From: Gemella sp. GL1 | GTDB lineage: Bacteria; Bacillota; Bacilli; Staphylococcales; Gemellaceae | Direction: 5' to 3' | Length of the DNA: 64,000 nt | Assembly: GCF_013415365.1 (NCBI RefSeq) | Contig: NZ_JACBYB010000021.1 | Span: 217,968-281,967, forward strand | Shown: piece after piece, positions 39,880 through 49,494 of the stretch | Position numbering within the stretch: the stretch's first letter is position 1 | How the letters are laid out: every line of letters starts with the position of its first letter | Program-made: the position numbers and the translations under genes | The notes under the pieces: generated by a model | The model's input: only the letters and a program-made list of their open reading frames with translations | Databases searched by the model: none | Told to the model about the DNA's origin: nothing

Positions 39880-40107
39880 TTATTCAAGTATGTTTAAATA
39901 TACTTTCTTAGAAAAATTTGTAGAATTGATAACTGTTCTTATTGCGTTAATTGTCATTCCTTTTTTTCCAATGACACGCCCTACATCATCGGGATGAAGT
40001 GATAGTACATAGTGTTCTCTCGCATTTTTTATATACTTGTCCACTTTTACTTCATCCTTATATTCTACTATTTCCTTCACTATATTTAAAATTAATTCTT
40101 CCATCAT
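39880..40107 (-). CDS. khpA: KH-domain RNA-binding protein KhpA
   Basis: A 75-residue protein that is one KH domain: LHPDDVGRVIGKKGMTINAIRTVI carries the GxxG loop. KhpA pairs with KhpB/EloR in Gram-positive cocci to control cell elongation and mRNA binding. The ATG at 40107 has GAGG six bases upstream; an in-frame TTG two codons earlier overlaps it. It usually follows rpsP; here it follows leuS with an 11-base gap. Confidence 0.88.
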   Translation of the reverse strand: MMEELILNIVKEIVEYKDEVKVDKYIKNAREHYVLSLHPDDVGRVIGKKGMTINAIRTVINSTNFSKKVYLNILE

Positions 40108-40117
40108 AAGCAACCTC

Positions 40118-42715
40118 TTATTTTACAACCAAGTTTACTAATCTATTTGGTACTGCTATAACTTTAACTAAGTCTTTTCCTTGAATAAGTACTTGGACAT
40201 CTTCATGTGCTAATGCCTCTTTCTCTAACTCATCCTTTGATAAATCTTTTCTTAGTTTAATCTTAGCTTTTACTTTCCCTAATACTTGAACTACTATTTC
40301 AACACTGTCACTTACAAGTTTAGACTCATCGTAAGTTGGCCATGGCTCATAAGATAATGTATCTTGATTTCCATAAATTGACCATAATTCTTCCCCTAAG
40401 TGCGGAGCAAATGGTGCAATTAATTGGATAAATCCTAAAGCATATTTTCTTGGTAAAAATTCTGCCTTGTTAGCATCATTCACGAATACCATTAATTGAG
40501 AAATTGCTGTGTTGAATTGTAGGTTTTCAATATCCTCTCCAACTTTCTTAACAGTGAAATTATAAGTTACTTCTAATTCCGGATTTTCTTTATCTTGAAC
40601 TTTATCAGAAACTTGATTTGTCTCTTCGTTAACTAGTAAACGATAGACTCTATCTAAGAATCTTCTAGAACCTTCCAGACCATTTGTAGACCAAGCAATA
40701 GAAGCATCTAGGGGTCCCATAAACATCTCGTAAACACGTAATGTATCAGCACCATATCCTGTAACAATTGCATCTGGGTTTACTACATTCCCTTTAGATT
40801 TAGACATTTTTTCTGGACGCCCATCTTTTCCTTCTGCAAGAATCATACCTTGGTTAAATAATTTTTGGAAAGGTTCCTTAGTTGGAACTAATCCTAAATC
40901 ATATAGTACCTTGTGCCAAAATCTAGCATATAGCAAGTGAAGGACTGCATGCTCTGCTCCTCCAATATAGATGTCTACTGGTAGCCAGTATTTTAATTTC
41001 TCTGGATCTGCAAATACATCTTTATTGTTTGGATCAATATAACGTAAATAGTACCAACAAGATCCAGCCCATTGTGGCATAGTATTAGTTTCTCTTTTAC
41101 CTTTCATACCAGTTACCGGATCTACAAGCTCTATCCAATCTGTAAGATTAGCCAATGGAGACTCTCCAGTACCAGATGGTCTTATATTATCAGTTTCTGG
41201 AAGTAATAATGGCAATTCATTTTTAGGAACTGTTGTCATTGTTCCATCTTCCCAATGAATCACTGGAATTGGCTCTCCCCAGTATCTTTGACGTGAAAAT
41301 AACCAGTCACGTAATTTGTAAGTAACTTTTTTAACAGCATGGCCATCTTTTTCTAAATCAGCTACAAATATTTTTTTAGCTTCTTCACTTGATAATAATA
41401 GATATTTTTTATGTAGATCCTCAATTTCTTTGTCAGTCATTTCAGTTTGCGTGCTAATAGTAAGTGTTCCTATGTAACCTGGATCTGTGTATGGTAACTT
41501 TTCGTTAAAATCTTTCTCAGCCGCTGCACCTTCCTCCATAAACTTATTCAGTTCTTCTTCACTTAATGAATTAATAAAATCTTCATCAGACTGTTTAGCT
41601 AAAGCTTCTGCTAATTCTTTAGGGAAAATTACTGGAAGGATTGGTAGCTTGTATTTGGTCGCAAATTCAAAATCTCTTTCATCATGAGCAGGTACGGCCA
41701 TAACTGCCCCTGTTCCATAAGAATAAAGCACATAATCTCCAATAAAGACTGGAATTTCTAATCCATTTATTGGATTGATTGCATAAGCACCCGTAAATAC
41801 TCCTGTCTTATTCTTGTTTAAATCTGTTCTATCTAAATCAGATTTTTTCTTAACTTCATCAATATAAGCATCTACTTGCTCTCTACAGTCTGCTGTTGTA
41901 ATTTTTTCCACAAGTGGATGTTCTGGTGCAAGAACGCAGTAAGTAACTCCAAATAAGGTATCAGGTCTTGTAGTAAATACTTTTACCTCTTCATTCATAT
42001 TTTCAATTTTAAAAGTTACTTCTGCTCCTTCAGATTTTCCAATCCAATTCCTTTGCATTGCTTTAAGACTCTCTGGCCAGTCTAAATCCTCAAGATCTTC
42101 TAATAATTTTTCTGCATAGTCAGTAATTTTTAAAACCCACTGACGCATAGGTCGCCTCTCAACAGGGAAGCCTCCACGTTCTGAAACTCCATCAACTACC
42201 TCTTCATTAGAAAGAACTGTTCCTAGCGCTTGACACCAGTTTACTGGTACCTCATCAACATAGGCTAAGCCCTTATTATAAAGCTGGATAAAAATCCACT
42301 GTGTCCACTTATAATAATTTGGATCAGTTGTATTCACTTCTCTGTCCCAATCGTAAGAAAATCCTAAGGACTTAATTTGACGTCGAAAAGTATCAATATT
42401 CTGTTGAGTAAATTCTCTTGGATCATTTCCTGTATCTAGTGCATATTGCTCAGCAGGCAAACCAAAAGCATCCCAACCCATTGGATGAAGAACATTATAT
42501 CCTTTAGCTCTCTTATAACGACTTAAGATATCAGTAGCCGTATATCCTTCTGGATGCCCAACATGAAGTCCAGCACCTGATGGATATGGAAACATATCTA
42601 AAGCATAGAATTTTTTAGGATTAGAAAAATCATCTTCTGTTTTAAAAGTTTTATTTTCTTCCCAATATTTTTGCCATTTTTTTTCAATTTCTAGATGGTT
42701 AAACACTAATTTCAC
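40118..42715 (-). CDS. leuS: Leucine--tRNA ligase
   Basis: An 865-residue class I synthetase. [20 protein letters not shown] holds the HIGH motif, the CP1 editing domain contains [14 protein letters not shown] and AVPAHDERD, and MSKSKGNVV is KMSKS. The editing site residues look intact. Misplaced acidic stretches near 370-420 lie in the editing domain and are normal in this lineage as far as I can tell. No T-box leader is visible upstream. KhpA follows on the same transcript. Confidence 0.97.
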   Translation of the reverse strand: MKLVFNHLEIEKKWQKYWEENKTFKTEDDFSNPKKFYALDMFPYPSGAGLHVGHPEGYTATDILSRYKRAKGYNVLHPMGWDAFGLPAEQYALDTGNDPREFTQQNIDTFRRQIKSLGFSYDWDREVNTTDPNYYKWTQWIFIQLYNKGLAYVDEVPVNWCQALGTVLSNEEVVDGVSERGGFPVERRPMRQWVLKITDYAEKLLEDLEDLDWPESLKAMQRNWIGKSEGAEVTFKIENMNEEVKVFTTRPDTLFGVTYCVLAPEHPLVEKITTADCREQVDAYIDEVKKKSDLDRTDLNKNKTGVFTGAYAINPINGLEIPVFIGDYVLYSYGTGAVMAVPAHDERDFEFATKYKLPILPVIFPKELAEALAKQSDEDFINSLSEEELNKFMEEGAAAEKDFNEKLPYTDPGYIGTLTISTQTEMTDKEIEDLHKKYLLLSSEEAKKIFVADLEKDGHAVKKVTYKLRDWLFSRQRYWGEPIPVIHWEDGTMTTVPKNELPLLLPETDNIRPSGTGESPLANLTDWIELVDPVTGMKGKRETNTMPQWAGSCWYYLRYIDPNNKDVFADPEKLKYWLPVDIYIGGAEHAVLHLLYARFWHKVLYDLGLVPTKEPFQKLFNQGMILAEGKDGRPEKMSKSKGNVVNPDAIVTGYGADTLRVYEMFMGPLDASIAWSTNGLEGSRRFLDRVYRLLVNEETNQVSDKVQDKENPELEVTYNFTVKKVGEDIENLQFNTAISQLMVFVNDANKAEFLPRKYALGFIQLIAPFAPHLGEELWSIYGNQDTLSYEPWPTYDESKLVSDSVEIVVQVLGKVKAKIKLRKDLSKDELEKEALAHEDVQVLIQGKDLVKVIAVPNRLVNLVVK

Positions 42716-42795
42716 ACTCCATTCACAATATTATTGCTATAATTATAACAAGTTTTCACTTACTTTACAACGCAAAAAAAGAACTAGTCTAAGAC

Positions 42796-44025
42796 TTAGT
42801 TCTTCTTGAAAATATTTCTCATAGTTTTTAAAACTTTTCTTCTTAAAGGTAGAGCATAATCATACATAAATTGATAAGACCTACTAATAGCATAATCAAA
42901 CTCCCCATAGTGCTCTACAACATTTGGATTAAACTTTGATTTGAATAATAGTAAACTATCCTCTAAAGAATTTTCAATTCCTCCACTCGAGAAAAATTCA
43001 ACACCCATCTCTCTAGCCACTGTCATAGAGTCTGCATAAACCTTATATTGAGCTGGAAGTTTTAAAAATTGTTCATCCATTCCAGCATATATCATCTCCG
43101 CATAATTTCCACAACGAACAGTAAAAGATCCACTAATGATTTGCTCTTTCCTATCCCCTTGTTTTTCAAACTTGCTGAAGACTTCAATTAATTTTTCATT
43201 ACTTACAACTTGTTCTTTGAGTTGATGAACTTTCTTGGGTGACTTTTCTTTAACTTCCTCTATCTGCTTGTTTAAATCTTCAATACGTTCTTTACAAACA
43301 TTTAAGGCTAAATCTAAATCAATATAAGAAACATAAAGAATAATATCTTCTCCAAAAACCTTCATCATATTTTCAAAGTATTCTTTATTTCTCAAAGAAA
43401 TACCCTTTCTTTTTTCTGTACACTCTATTGCATAAACAAAATCATCAAGATTTTCTAGACCGATTCTTCTTGAAACAACAAACTTCTTATCTGCATCTCT
43501 AATAAGTCTACGAGTATCTTTGGGTAGTTCATTAATAAAGTTATCGGATAATACCTTAACAACTTCAAAACGTGGCTGTATAGTATCACTCATATAAGAA
43601 GTAAAACCTTTATGCTTAAATTTTGCCTTTTCAAAAGCTGATAAAATAGCCATTTTTTTAGAATCTTCTTCACTTTTTCTAAAATTTTGAAGTTGGGCAT
43701 TTCTTATAGGTTCAGGTATATCTATCTTAAGCATTTTTGCCTTATTTTTTCTAGCATATGCTTTGATATTATCTAAGAAAAATTCTAATAGTTCTATATT
43801 AGAATAGTCCATTATTGGTCCACGGTTTAAATACCATAATCCACTTCTAATTAATAATTGTGCTGTTGCGATAACTTTGTCATTGTCGTCTAAAACAGCA
43901 AGTCGTTTATAATTCCACTCTTTTTTCACATCTACCCATTTAGATGACTGCAAAATATTCGCATTGGGGGCAGAGTTTACAAACTCATCATATTTGTCAA
44001 CTGTAATATTATCAATAAATTTCAT
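42796..44025 (-). CDS. FemX/FemAB-family peptidoglycan bridge aminoacyltransferase
   Basis: A 409-residue FemABX protein: two GNAT-like subdomains with an inserted helical arm (about 235-275, DLNKQIEEVKEKSPKKVHQL) typical of the tRNA-dependent group. It transfers an amino acid from aminoacyl-tRNA to the lipid II stem peptide. WYLNRGPIMDYSN and FFSSGGIENSLEDSLLLFKSKFNP are family signatures. As the only copy in the window it may add the first residue (FemX-like), but the cross-bridge is unknown. Confidence 0.88.
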   Translation of the reverse strand: MKFIDNITVDKYDEFVNSAPNANILQSSKWVDVKKEWNYKRLAVLDDNDKVIATAQLLIRSGLWYLNRGPIMDYSNIELLEFFLDNIKAYARKNKAKMLKIDIPEPIRNAQLQNFRKSEEDSKKMAILSAFEKAKFKHKGFTSYMSDTIQPRFEVVKVLSDNFINELPKDTRRLIRDADKKFVVSRRIGLENLDDFVYAIECTEKRKGISLRNKEYFENMMKVFGEDIILYVSYIDLDLALNVCKERIEDLNKQIEEVKEKSPKKVHQLKEQVVSNEKLIEVFSKFEKQGDRKEQIISGSFTVRCGNYAEMIYAGMDEQFLKLPAQYKVYADSMTVAREMGVEFFSSGGIENSLEDSLLLFKSKFNPNVVEHYGEFDYAISRSYQFMYDYALPLRRKVLKTMRNIFKKN

Positions 44026-44047
44026 TACAATATTCCTTTATACAAGA

Positions 44048-44075
44048 TTTTAGAGATAGCTTTATGGCTATCTCT
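44048..44075 (-). terminator. Terminator after galE
   Basis: TTAGAGATAGC and GcTATCTCTAA arms around a short A/T loop, 10 bases past the galE stop. Confidence 0.75.
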
Positions 44076-44084
44076 AACTAATTA

Positions 44085-45113
44085 CTATTTCTTAAATCCA
44101 TTTGGATTTTTACTTTGCCAACGCCAAGTATCCTGACACATACGTTCAATATCAAATTTAGCTTCCCAAGCTAGTTCTGCTTTTGCTTTTGATGCATCAG
44201 CGTAACAAGCAGCAATATCACCACTTCTTCTCGGAGATATGACATAAGGTAATTCTCTACCTACTGCTTTATTCATATTTTTGATCACATCAAGAACTGA
44301 ATATCCATTTCCAGTTCCAAGATTATAGATTGATAAGCCTGTATTAGGCTCTAATCTCTTAATAGAAGCAACATGACCTTGGGCCAAATCGACTACGTGA
44401 ATATAATCACGAACACCCGTTCCGTCATGAGTATCATAATCATCACCAAATACATTAACTTTTTCTAATTTTCCAACTGCTACTTGAGAAACATAAGGTA
44501 CTAGGTTATTAGGAATTCCATTCGGATCTTCTCCTAAGTCCCCTGATTCATGAGCCCCTATCGGATTGAAATAACGTAAGATTACTATGTTCCACTCATT
44601 ATCAGACTTATATAAATCTCCTAAAACTTCTTCAAGCATCAACTTAGTACGCCCATATGGATTAGTCGCTGATAAGGGAAAATCTTCTTTAATAGGAAGT
44701 ACATGTGGATCTCCATATACAGTTGCTGAAGACGAGAATATTATATTCTTACAATTATTCTCAGCCATAACCTGGCATAAGTTTACCGTCCCTGCTACAT
44801 TGTTTTCATAATAAGCTAGGGGTTTTTGAACAGACTCTCCTACTGCTTTTAGTCCTGCAAAATGAATCACTCCATAAACCTGACCTTCTGCTTTAAAAAT
44901 CTTATCTAAAGCCTCTGCATCACGAATGTCAGCATTATAGAATTTTAATTCTTTCTCTGTTAATCTTTTTACTACATCTAAAGACTCTTCATTAGAGTTA
45001 TACAGATTATCTACAACCACTACTTCATATCCTGAATTTAATAACTCAAGACAAGTATGAGAACCTATGTACCCTGCTCCACCCGTTACTAAAATTTTCT
45101 TTGCCATATACAT
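44085..45113 (-). CDS. galE: UDP-glucose 4-epimerase
   Basis: A 342-residue extended SDR enzyme. GGAGYIGSHT is the NAD loop, the catalytic Ser is in FSSSATVYG and the Tyr/Lys in NPYGRTK; the C-terminal CYADASKAKAELAW fits GalE. It interconverts UDP-glucose and UDP-galactose for galactose use and surface glycans. Two in-frame ATGs (45113 and 45107) are possible. It is divergent from the acyltransferase gene, which also suggests surface polysaccharide work. Confidence 0.95.
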   Translation of the reverse strand: MYMAKKILVTGGAGYIGSHTCLELLNSGYEVVVVDNLYNSNEESLDVVKRLTEKELKFYNADIRDAEALDKIFKAEGQVYGVIHFAGLKAVGESVQKPLAYYENNVAGTVNLCQVMAENNCKNIIFSSSATVYGDPHVLPIKEDFPLSATNPYGRTKLMLEEVLGDLYKSDNEWNIVILRYFNPIGAHESGDLGEDPNGIPNNLVPYVSQVAVGKLEKVNVFGDDYDTHDGTGVRDYIHVVDLAQGHVASIKRLEPNTGLSIYNLGTGNGYSVLDVIKNMNKAVGRELPYVISPRRSGDIAACYADASKAKAELAWEAKFDIERMCQDTWRWQSKNPNGFKK

Positions 45114-45183
45114 TCTTTTCCTACAAACTAGTGTAGAAACCTCCTATGATAATATAACTTAATTTTATAAAATTAACTCTAAC

Positions 45184-45212
45184 TTGTCAACAATATGTCC
45201 ATAAGATATAAT
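45184..45212 (+). promoter_or_regulatory. Promoter of the acyltransferase gene
   Basis: TTGTCA (45184-45189) and TATAAT (45207-45212), spacer exactly 17; GAAAGGAG follows before the ATG. Confidence 0.7.
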
Positions 45213-45241
45213 TAAGATAGAATATCGAAAGGAGAAAAATT

Positions 45242-46291
45242 ATGACTGAGATTGTTTTAATCGATCTTCTAATATTACTACTTTTTTCACTAGTAGTAAT
45301 GAACTATAAACATATTAACCTAGATTATTTAGATACACAAAATACAAATTATTTAAGAGGATTCTTTGCTTTATTTATTATCTTTCACCATATAAGTCAA
45401 AGAATTTCTCAAAGTGAAATATTTGATAACTTTTTATACGTAGGTGAATATGCCGTAGCCTTTTTCTTCTTCTTATCAGCTTACAGTTTAATAACCCAAT
45501 ATAAAAGACAAGAAAACTATATGGATAATTTTTTAAAGAAAAGGTTAGCTAAATTATTTATTCCATACATATTATTCAGTATATTATACTTTTTATTCTG
45601 GTATTTTATTTACAATAAATATACTAGCAAAGAAGAACTACTATCTATAATTACCAAACATGAATCAATAATTATTAGTGGTTGGTTTTTACAAGGAATT
45701 ATAGTAATGTACCTTACATTCTATCTTTCATTCAGATTTATAAAATCTATACATATTGCCGCTTTCTTAAATCTATTTCTTGTGTGTCTTGTAATTTCCA
45801 TTATGATGTACTTAGAAATAGGTTATTGGGAATACAATTCCCTGCTTGCTTTTCCCTTAGGAATTTTCTGGGGAATATATAAAGATGATCTAGATAATAT
45901 AATTAATGATAAATATAAATTTTTATTAATTTTATTTACTATACTTATCTATCTAGGCCACAATTATATAGATATTTTGATGACATTTGAAATTAAAGAC
46001 AATATTTATAATTATGGATTTATAGCAAACATAAAAAATATAATATTTGTTATTTTCTTTATCCTACTTGCCTTAAAATTAAATTTCAAAAATAAAATCT
46101 TTAATTTTATAGGCAATATCTCATTAGAATTATATTTGATACATGGTATGTTCATTTATTTCTTACCAGATATCTTAGGAAAGGATAATAAAGACGACTT
46201 TATATATGCTTGCTTAGTAATAATTCTAAGTATAATATCCGCTTATATCTTAAACAAGATAATAAATAATATACAAAAAATAAGAAGCTAG
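45242..46291 (+). CDS. Acyltransferase family 3 membrane protein
   Basis: A 349-residue protein with about ten membrane spans. LRGFFALFIIFHHISQR near residues 38-54 holds the family R/H signature, then AFFFFLSAYSLITQY (the LSGF-like motif). YLIHGMFIYF occurs near the end. Members O-acetylate or acylate extracellular glycans, teichoic acids or peptidoglycan. No SGNH domain is attached. The opposite galE suggests a glycan link, but the target is unknown. It forms a single-gene unit with good promoter and terminator. Confidence 0.85.
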   Translation: MTEIVLIDLLILLLFSLVVMNYKHINLDYLDTQNTNYLRGFFALFIIFHHISQRISQSEIFDNFLYVGEYAVAFFFFLSAYSLITQYKRQENYMDNFLKKRLAKLFIPYILFSILYFLFWYFIYNKYTSKEELLSIITKHESIIISGWFLQGIIVMYLTFYLSFRFIKSIHIAAFLNLFLVCLVISIMMYLEIGYWEYNSLLAFPLGIFWGIYKDDLDNIINDKYKFLLILFTILIYLGHNYIDILMTFEIKDNIYNYGFIANIKNIIFVIFFILLALKLNFKNKIFNFIGNISLELYLIHGMFIYFLPDILGKDNKDDFIYACLVIILSIISAYILNKIINNIQKIRS

Positions 46292-46313
46292 TGCATTATG
46301 CACTAACTTCTTA
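46280..46313. terminator. Bidirectional terminator between the acyltransferase and YtxG genes
   Basis: AAGAAGcTAGTGCA and TGCACTAaCTTCTT arms around TTA overlap the ends of both convergent genes. Confidence 0.85.
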
Positions 46314-46988
46314 TTTTTTTAAGAATTTATTTAAAAGTTCATTAGCTTTCTCTTTAGAGTTGGATGCTAAGTTGCTAAGTTTTCCTTCCACATCAGCCTT
46401 TGAAGTTACTTTTTTCTCAGTAACTTCATCTAATAAATCAGTTTCTTTCTTTATAACTTTTTTGACAAAAGAATTTGCTTTAGAATTTGCAACTTTCTCT
46501 GATAGTTGACCTGTTTTATTTTTCAAGCTAACAATTCTTTCATCAGCCTTGGCTTTAAGGTTACTAATTTTCTCTTCCGTAGAATCTTTTAAATTAACCG
46601 CATTATTCTTCATACTAACAATTGAGTCGTTGATTGTTGCTATTGTTGCAACTACTGAATCTGTAGAATCAAAGATTGGATCTAATTTTTTAGATTTTCC
46701 TTGAATATCTTCAGCAAGAATATTGGTATTTTGTAATAAAATATTCGATTCTTGTAAAATCGGCTCTACATTTCCTTCAACCTTCTTAAGCGTACCATTT
46801 AAATCATTTGCTAATTTCATAGCATCATCTGCTATATCCTTGAAATCATTACCTATTTCTTCTGCATAAGCTAAGGTTCTCCTTACACTTGCTAATGTTT
46901 TAAAAACTCCAACTGCAATAATTAGAACTCCTACTCCTATTAAGAATACTCCTGCATATGCTAGTATTGACCAATTTATTCCTGACAT
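46311..46988 (-). CDS. DUF948 protein, YtxG-like
   Basis: A 225-residue protein. One N-terminal membrane span (AYAGVFLIGVGVLIIAVGVF, about 10-29) is followed by a long predicted coiled coil (about 40-150) and a Lys/Glu/Ser-rich tail. DUF948/YtxG genes are regularly found directly downstream of murC (ytxG-ytxH in Bacillus), and here it lies 15 bases after murC. Its role is unknown; cell-envelope or stress function is likely from context. The YtxH-like partner is 9 kb away (35347-37449). Confidence 0.82.
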   Translation of the reverse strand: MSGINWSILAYAGVFLIGVGVLIIAVGVFKTLASVRRTLAYAEEIGNDFKDIADDAMKLANDLNGTLKKVEGNVEPILQESNILLQNTNILAEDIQGKSKKLDPIFDSTDSVVATIATINDSIVSMKNNAVNLKDSTEEKISNLKAKADERIVSLKNKTGQLSEKVANSKANSFVKKVIKKETDLLDEVTEKKVTSKADVEGKLSNLASNSKEKANELLNKFLKK

Positions 46989-47003
46989 AAATCTATCATC
47001 CTC

Positions 47004-48317
47004 CTATTTTACTTCCAAGTAATCTAAAAATTTTCTCTGATATTTATTAATATCTCCAGCACCCATAAATAAAATTACAGAATTTTCAATTTTTGCTAAT
47101 TCTTCAAAGTCTTCTGTTCCTGTTACTAAGGATGTCGGCTTGCCAATTGCTTCTGCTAAATCCTCGATACTTACATTCCCCTTCTCTTCTCTAGCAGATC
47201 CAAAAATCGGATATAGATAAATTTTATCTGCACCTTCTAAAGCTTCTGCAAAATCTGTTAATAGGGCCTCTGTTCTAGTAAATGTATGCGGCTGGAAGAT
47301 TGCAACTACTTCCTTATCAGAATATTTTCTTCTTGAGGTGTCTAAAGTAGCAACAATTTCTCTTGGATGGTGGGCATAGTCATCTACAATAATATTATCC
47401 TTATATGTATATTCTGTGTATCTTCTAGCCGCTTTTTGATAAGTAAGCACTGATTTTTTCATAGCTTCAGCTTCTAAGCCTGCTAGATCCCCTACCGCAA
47501 TAACCGCTGCTGCATTTGACACTTCATGCAATCCAAAAATTGGCATTTGGAAATTACCTAGTAATTCATCTTTTCTGTAGATATCAAAATTTGAACCTTC
47601 TGAATTAGATCTCAGATTTTTAATTTGATAATCGTTACCATCATTAAAACCATAAGAAACTAATTTAGCAGATTTAGAAGTTAATTCTGAGGCTAATCTA
47701 TCATCACCACAGAAAACTACAGCTTCTTTGACCTGATTAGCAAAAGATTGGAAGGCATCAAACACATCTCTTTCATCCGAAAAATAATCTGGGTGATCGA
47801 AATCAATATTAGTAACAATTGCATATGTTGGTTTGTACTTTAAAAAATGTCTTCTGTACTCACAGGCTTCAAATACAAACATATCTGGATCCTTAACAGA
47901 GAATCCTGATCCATCTCCAATTAAATAGGCTGTTCCAATATTATCTTTAAATACTGTTGTAGCCATTGTAGTTGTTGTAGTTTTCCCATGAGCTCCTGTT
48001 ACAGCTACCGACTTAATTTTTTCAGATAGTATTCCTAGTAATTGACTGTAAGTATAAATCGTTAAACCCAGTTCTTTAGCCTTAATATATTCTATATGTT
48101 CTTCGTTAAAAGCATTACCTAAAACTACAGTAAATCCTTCTTCAATATTTTTTTCTGAATGTGATAATATCTTTATATTTCTATCTTCTAATTTTTTTTG
48201 TGTAAAGAAGTAAGTGTCCACATCTGAACCTTGTACAAGATGCCCTAAGTCATGTAAAACTTGAGCTAATGCACTCATCCCAGAACCCTTAATTCCTATA
48301 AAATGAAATTTTTCCAC
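47004..48317 (-). CDS. murC: UDP-N-acetylmuramate--L-alanine ligase
   Basis: A 437-residue Mur ligase. GIKGSGMSALAQVLHDLGH is the UDP-binding start, VTGAHGKTTTTTMA the ATP P-loop, and DDYAHHPREI the MurC-specific motif. It adds L-Ala to UDP-MurNAc, the first stem-peptide step, in the cytoplasm. It is cotranscribed with YtxG. Length is normal. Confidence 0.97.
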   Translation of the reverse strand: MEKFHFIGIKGSGMSALAQVLHDLGHLVQGSDVDTYFFTQKKLEDRNIKILSHSEKNIEEGFTVVLGNAFNEEHIEYIKAKELGLTIYTYSQLLGILSEKIKSVAVTGAHGKTTTTTMATTVFKDNIGTAYLIGDGSGFSVKDPDMFVFEACEYRRHFLKYKPTYAIVTNIDFDHPDYFSDERDVFDAFQSFANQVKEAVVFCGDDRLASELTSKSAKLVSYGFNDGNDYQIKNLRSNSEGSNFDIYRKDELLGNFQMPIFGLHEVSNAAAVIAVGDLAGLEAEAMKKSVLTYQKAARRYTEYTYKDNIIVDDYAHHPREIVATLDTSRRKYSDKEVVAIFQPHTFTRTEALLTDFAEALEGADKIYLYPIFGSAREEKGNVSIEDLAEAIGKPTSLVTGTEDFEELAKIENSVILFMGAGDINKYQRKFLDYLEVK

Positions 48318-48414
48318 GATTTCTCCTAACTATAGATATTTAATTTTAATAGTGCCTTATATTCTACCTTATATTAACTATTTTTTCAAGATTAAGACCA
48401 GAATTTTCAATAAA

Positions 48415-49224
48415 TTACAACTCATTTAAAACAAATTTTTCTACTGCATAAGCAAAACCATCTTCATCATTAGTTTTACTAATATAATCCGCTTTTGATT
48501 TTAACTGCTGATTAGCATTAGCCATAGCTACACCTAGACCCGCAAATTCAATCATTGATAAATCATTAAGTCCGTCACCTAAGGCTATCATCTCAGACCT
48601 ATCAATTCCTAATTTCTTACATAAGAACTCTAGGGCTGCACCTTTAGAAATCCCCTTATCATTAACTTCTATAAAGAAAGGCTTTGACATAGCAACTTCA
48701 TATTCATCTCCAATATCTAAATTTACTTTTTCCTTATTTTCTTTAGCTGTTTCTGGATTATCAAGCATAATTACCTTGGCCGCTTTTTCCTTAATTTTGT
48801 CTAATAAGTTTTCTTCTACTTTTAAATCTACTCTTAAGGCATTTGCCTCCCACTCTGCATATGGATTTAATTTATTAGTTAAAACCACATCTCCTTGGTA
48901 AGTTAAGATATCTAGTCCATATTCTTGCGATTTTTTAATTAGAAATTTAAGTCTATCTGTATCAAGCATCTTATCATAAATAACTTCTCCAGTAGCTAAG
49001 TTAGATAATTTAGCACCGTTATAGGATAATAAATAATTATCATACTTATCCAAACTCAATTCCTTTACTAAATGCATCATACCGAAATCTGGTCTCCCAG
49101 ATGCTAAGATTACTTTAATATCTTTTTCTATACATTTCTCAATCACTTCTTTTGTTTTTGAGCTAAGCTGACCCTTACTATCTAATAATGTATCATCTAT
49201 GTCTGTTACTACTACTTTAATCAT
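48415..49224 (-). CDS. HAD-superfamily phosphatase, Cof type
   Basis: A 269-residue Cof-like hydrolase. Motif I DIDDTLLDSKG (7-17) carries the nucleophile and acid Asp; motif II ILASGRPDF; motif III Lys in NDKGISKG; motif IV ALGDGLNDLSMIEFA. A type IIB cap lies between motifs II and III. It probably dephosphorylates sugar phosphates or flavin/pyridoxal phosphates; substrate unknown. It marks the left edge of the accessory region: a second, truncated HAD start occurs at 52.7 kb. Confidence 0.9.
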   Translation of the reverse strand: MIKVVVTDIDDTLLDSKGQLSSKTKEVIEKCIEKDIKVILASGRPDFGMMHLVKELSLDKYDNYLLSYNGAKLSNLATGEVIYDKMLDTDRLKFLIKKSQEYGLDILTYQGDVVLTNKLNPYAEWEANALRVDLKVEENLLDKIKEKAAKVIMLDNPETAKENKEKVNLDIGDEYEVAMSKPFFIEVNDKGISKGAALEFLCKKLGIDRSEMIALGDGLNDLSMIEFAGLGVAMANANQQLKSKADYISKTNDEDGFAYAVEKFVLNEL

Positions 49225-49325
49225 ACAATTTTCTCCTTTTTTAAAATTAGTATTCTCTCCACTTCATTATAACATATTAAATAAGTAAATTATTGATTAT
49301 TATTTCTTTGAAGTAAAAATAAAAA

Positions 49326-49494
49326 AGCCATATCTTATTGATATGACTTATGCTGACTAAAAATTTTAATAATCTATTTTAATAAGTCTTTTGATCTTTG
49401 TCCTTCATCTGTTAAAAGAACTACACATTTATTTTTTGTATCCTGTAAAACTATTGTATCTTGATACTTTAATGGGTTTCAATCATTCGATCTG
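49326..49494. other. Intergenic debris between the HAD gene and the copper unit
   Basis: A weak hairpin (GCCATATC/GATATGaC, 49329-49347) and, on the minus strand, a short open stretch ending in VVLLTDEGQRSKDLLK (about 49379-49480) with no start codon. I do not recognise the fragment; it looks like the tail of a gene lost when the copper unit was acquired. Confidence 0.35.
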
